Shown here in pieces: positions 62,709 to 64,000 of a stretch of 64,000 bases of DNA (position 1 is its first letter; each line of letters opens with the position of its first letter). Under the pieces are notes generated by a model that worked only from the letters and a program-made list of their open reading frames with translations, was not told the DNA's origin and made no database searches. This DNA is from Candidatus Vagococcus giribetii (GTDB lineage Bacteria; Bacillota; Bacilli; Lactobacillales; Vagococcaceae). The position numbers and the translations under genes were made by a program. The stretch lies in the NCBI RefSeq assembly GCF_017316185.1, contig NZ_JAFLVX010000006.1, positions 1 through 64,000 on the forward strand. Reading direction: 5' to 3'.

Positions 62709-64000
62709 TTATTCTACTGTTACACTTTTAGCTAAGTTTCTTGGTTTGTCAACATCTAAATCACGATGTAAACTTGCATAATAAGCAATAAATTGTAATG
62801 GAATGGCCATTACTAATGGTGTTAATAAGCTATGAACATGTGGTAATACAATGTCATCTCCTGGCTTATCTAAGCCTTCTAACGCAATGACCATCGCTTT
62901 AGCTCCACGAGACTCAACTTCAATAATGTTTCCTCTTGTATGAGCACTTGTCACCTCATTTGAAATTAATCCAATAACTGGAGTTCCTTCTTCAATTAAG
63001 GCGATAGTTCCATGTTTCAACTCACCAGCAGCAAATCCTTCTGCTTGAATGTAAGAAATTTCTTTTAATTTTAGAGCTCCTTCTAAAGATACAGCGTAAT
63101 CTAAACCGCGTCCGATATAAAAGGCATTACGTGTTGTTTCTAGATACTCTCTTGTCAATCGGTCATAAACATCTTTATCATCAATTAATGTTTCCATCAC
63201 ACCTGCGACAATACTTAATTCATGAATTAAGTCTAACTCTTTAGCAACTTTACGATTTTTCTCTTCACCTAGTGCTTTTCCAAGTAACAACATCACAGCG
63301 ATTTGAGACGTATAAGCCTTAGTTGACGCTACTGCAATCTCAGGTCCAGCGTGTAATAACAAAGTATGTGTTGCTTCTCTTGAAAGAGTTGAGCCTTTTA
63401 CATTAGTGATGGTTAACGATGGTAAGCCTAATTCGTTTACTTTCACTAATACTTGACGACTATCAGCAGTTTCGCCACTTTGAGTTAAGAAGATAAAATA
63501 TGGATTTTTAGATAATAAAGGCATATCATATCCCATCTCACTAGCTAAATGAACTTCCACAGGAATACCTGTTAGTTCTTCTAACATTTTTTTACCAACT
63601 AATCCAGCATGCCAACTTGTTCCACATCCAACAATATAAATACGATCTGATTCAATCATGTCAGAAATAATGTTTGTTGGTATTTTACTAGCACCTTCTG
63701 TCGTTAAGTATTCTTGAATTAAATTTCTCATAACAGCTGGTTGCTCATCAATTTCTTTACTCATGTAATGAGGGTACAAACCTTTTTCTGTATCACTTGC
63801 ATCAATTTCAGCTGTGTAAGCATCTCTGACTACTTCTTCATTATTTTCGTTATAAATAGTCATGGTATTAGCTGTTAACACAATGCGTTCTTTGTCCATA
63901 ATTTCAACAAACTGATTGGTTTCGTTAATCATGGCCATTGCGTCACTACCGACTAAGTTGAAGTCTTCGCCTAATCCAATTAGTAAAGGACTTTTATGTT
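62709..64000 (-). CDS. glmS: glutamine-fructose-6-phosphate aminotransferase, C-terminal part (window edge)
   Basis: The visible 429 codons are the end of GlmS, which makes glucosamine 6-phosphate from fructose 6-phosphate and glutamine for the cell wall. The frame stays open to the window end and begins within the glutaminase domain ([20 protein letters not shown]). Two SIS sugar isomerase domains follow ([37 protein letters not shown]). The C-terminus [15 protein letters not shown] is standard. Any glmS ribozyme would be upstream, outside the window. An internal ATG at 63938 is not the true start. Confidence 0.95.
   Translation of the reverse strand, partial: HKSPLLIGLGEDFNLVGSDAMAMINETNQFVEIMDKERIVLTANTMTIYNENNEEVVRDAYTAEIDASDTEKGLYPHYMSKEIDEQPAVMRNLIQEYLTTEGASKIPTNIISDMIESDRIYIVGCGTSWHAGLVGKKMLEELTGIPVEVHLASEMGYDMPLLSKNPYFIFLTQSGETADSRQVLVKVNELGLPSLTITNVKGSTLSREATHTLLLHAGPEIAVASTKAYTSQIAVMLLLGKALGEEKNRKVAKELDLIHELSIVAGVMETLIDDKDVYDRLTREYLETTRNAFYIGRGLDYAVSLEGALKLKEISYIQAEGFAAGELKHGTIALIEEGTPVIGLISNEVTSAHTRGNIIEVESRGAKAMVIALEGLDKPGDDIVLPHVHSLLTPLVMAIPLQFIAYYASLHRDLDVDKPRNLAKSVTVE

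Overview
The window looks like a chromosomal segment of a low-GC Gram-positive bacterium of the order Lactobacillales, most likely Enterococcaceae (Vagococcus or a close Enterococcus relative). Reasons: a one-operon type II fatty acid pathway led by FabT with FabK as enoyl reductase, a phenylalanine T-box before pheST, CcpA with cre-like sites, an RNase PH/RdgB fusion, and strong AGGAGG ribosome sites. The genus is inference; no rRNA or other marker gene is present. Almost all of the window is ordinary housekeeping sequence, mostly on the minus strand. I saw no insertion sequence, prophage, CRISPR array, tRNA or rRNA.

Layout. 1-1010: an AT-rich accessory edge with a truncated YobI/KAP-like membrane P-loop ATPase and a possible broken leader frame. 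1121-2938: a SufT-like protein and lysA. 3006-12875: the fab/acc operon (fabT-fabH-acpP-fabK-fabD-fabG-fabF-accB-fabZ-accC-accD-accA), driven by two tandem promoters that each carry FabT-type operators. 12945-20306: a YitT protein, aroG-hisC, pheS-pheT behind a T-box, and an HxlR regulator. 20353-29148: an HD hydrolase, a TrmH methyltransferase, acyP-yidC, an ArsR metal sensor coupled to pgcA, trxB, a MATE exporter and rodA. 29146-38205: a maltodextrin locus (binding protein, two permeases, malA, two GH13 enzymes, LacI regulator) with no ATPase gene. 38273-49021: an M50-type membrane metalloprotease, an asymmetric ABC exporter pair, yneF, nfo, a class A penicillin-binding protein, ccpA and ytxGH. 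49153-59352: an MscS channel, dapL, cbpB, rph-rdgB, murI, the tsaB/tsaD t6A operon with two GNAT acetyltransferases, a NUDIX hydrolase and a CNNM/CorC protein. 59430-64000: galE with a GalT-like gene that lacks the catalytic HxHxQ loop, nagB, and the 3' part of glmS running off the window.

How the genes work together. AccABCD make malonyl-CoA, FabD/FabH start the acyl chain and FabF/G/Z/K elongate it on AcpP, under FabT. The maltodextrin genes import and hydrolyse alpha-glucans; both transcripts carry the same operator (TGTTA, C or A, CGATAACA) exactly 12 bp upstream of their -35 boxes. CcpA is encoded in the window and those operators also fit the cre consensus. Cell-wall supply is spread over the window (dapL, lysA, murI, glmS/nagB, galE, rodA, the PBP).

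Most worth a second look: the GalT-like protein without its catalytic histidine loop, the YobI/KAP-like ATPase cut by the left edge, the matched operator geometry of the two mal promoters, the triple FabT-box promoter, and a perfect 34-bp hairpin that contains the stop codons of two convergent genes. I did not find a clear new multi-gene system; the left edge is the only part that looks accessory and it continues outside the window.
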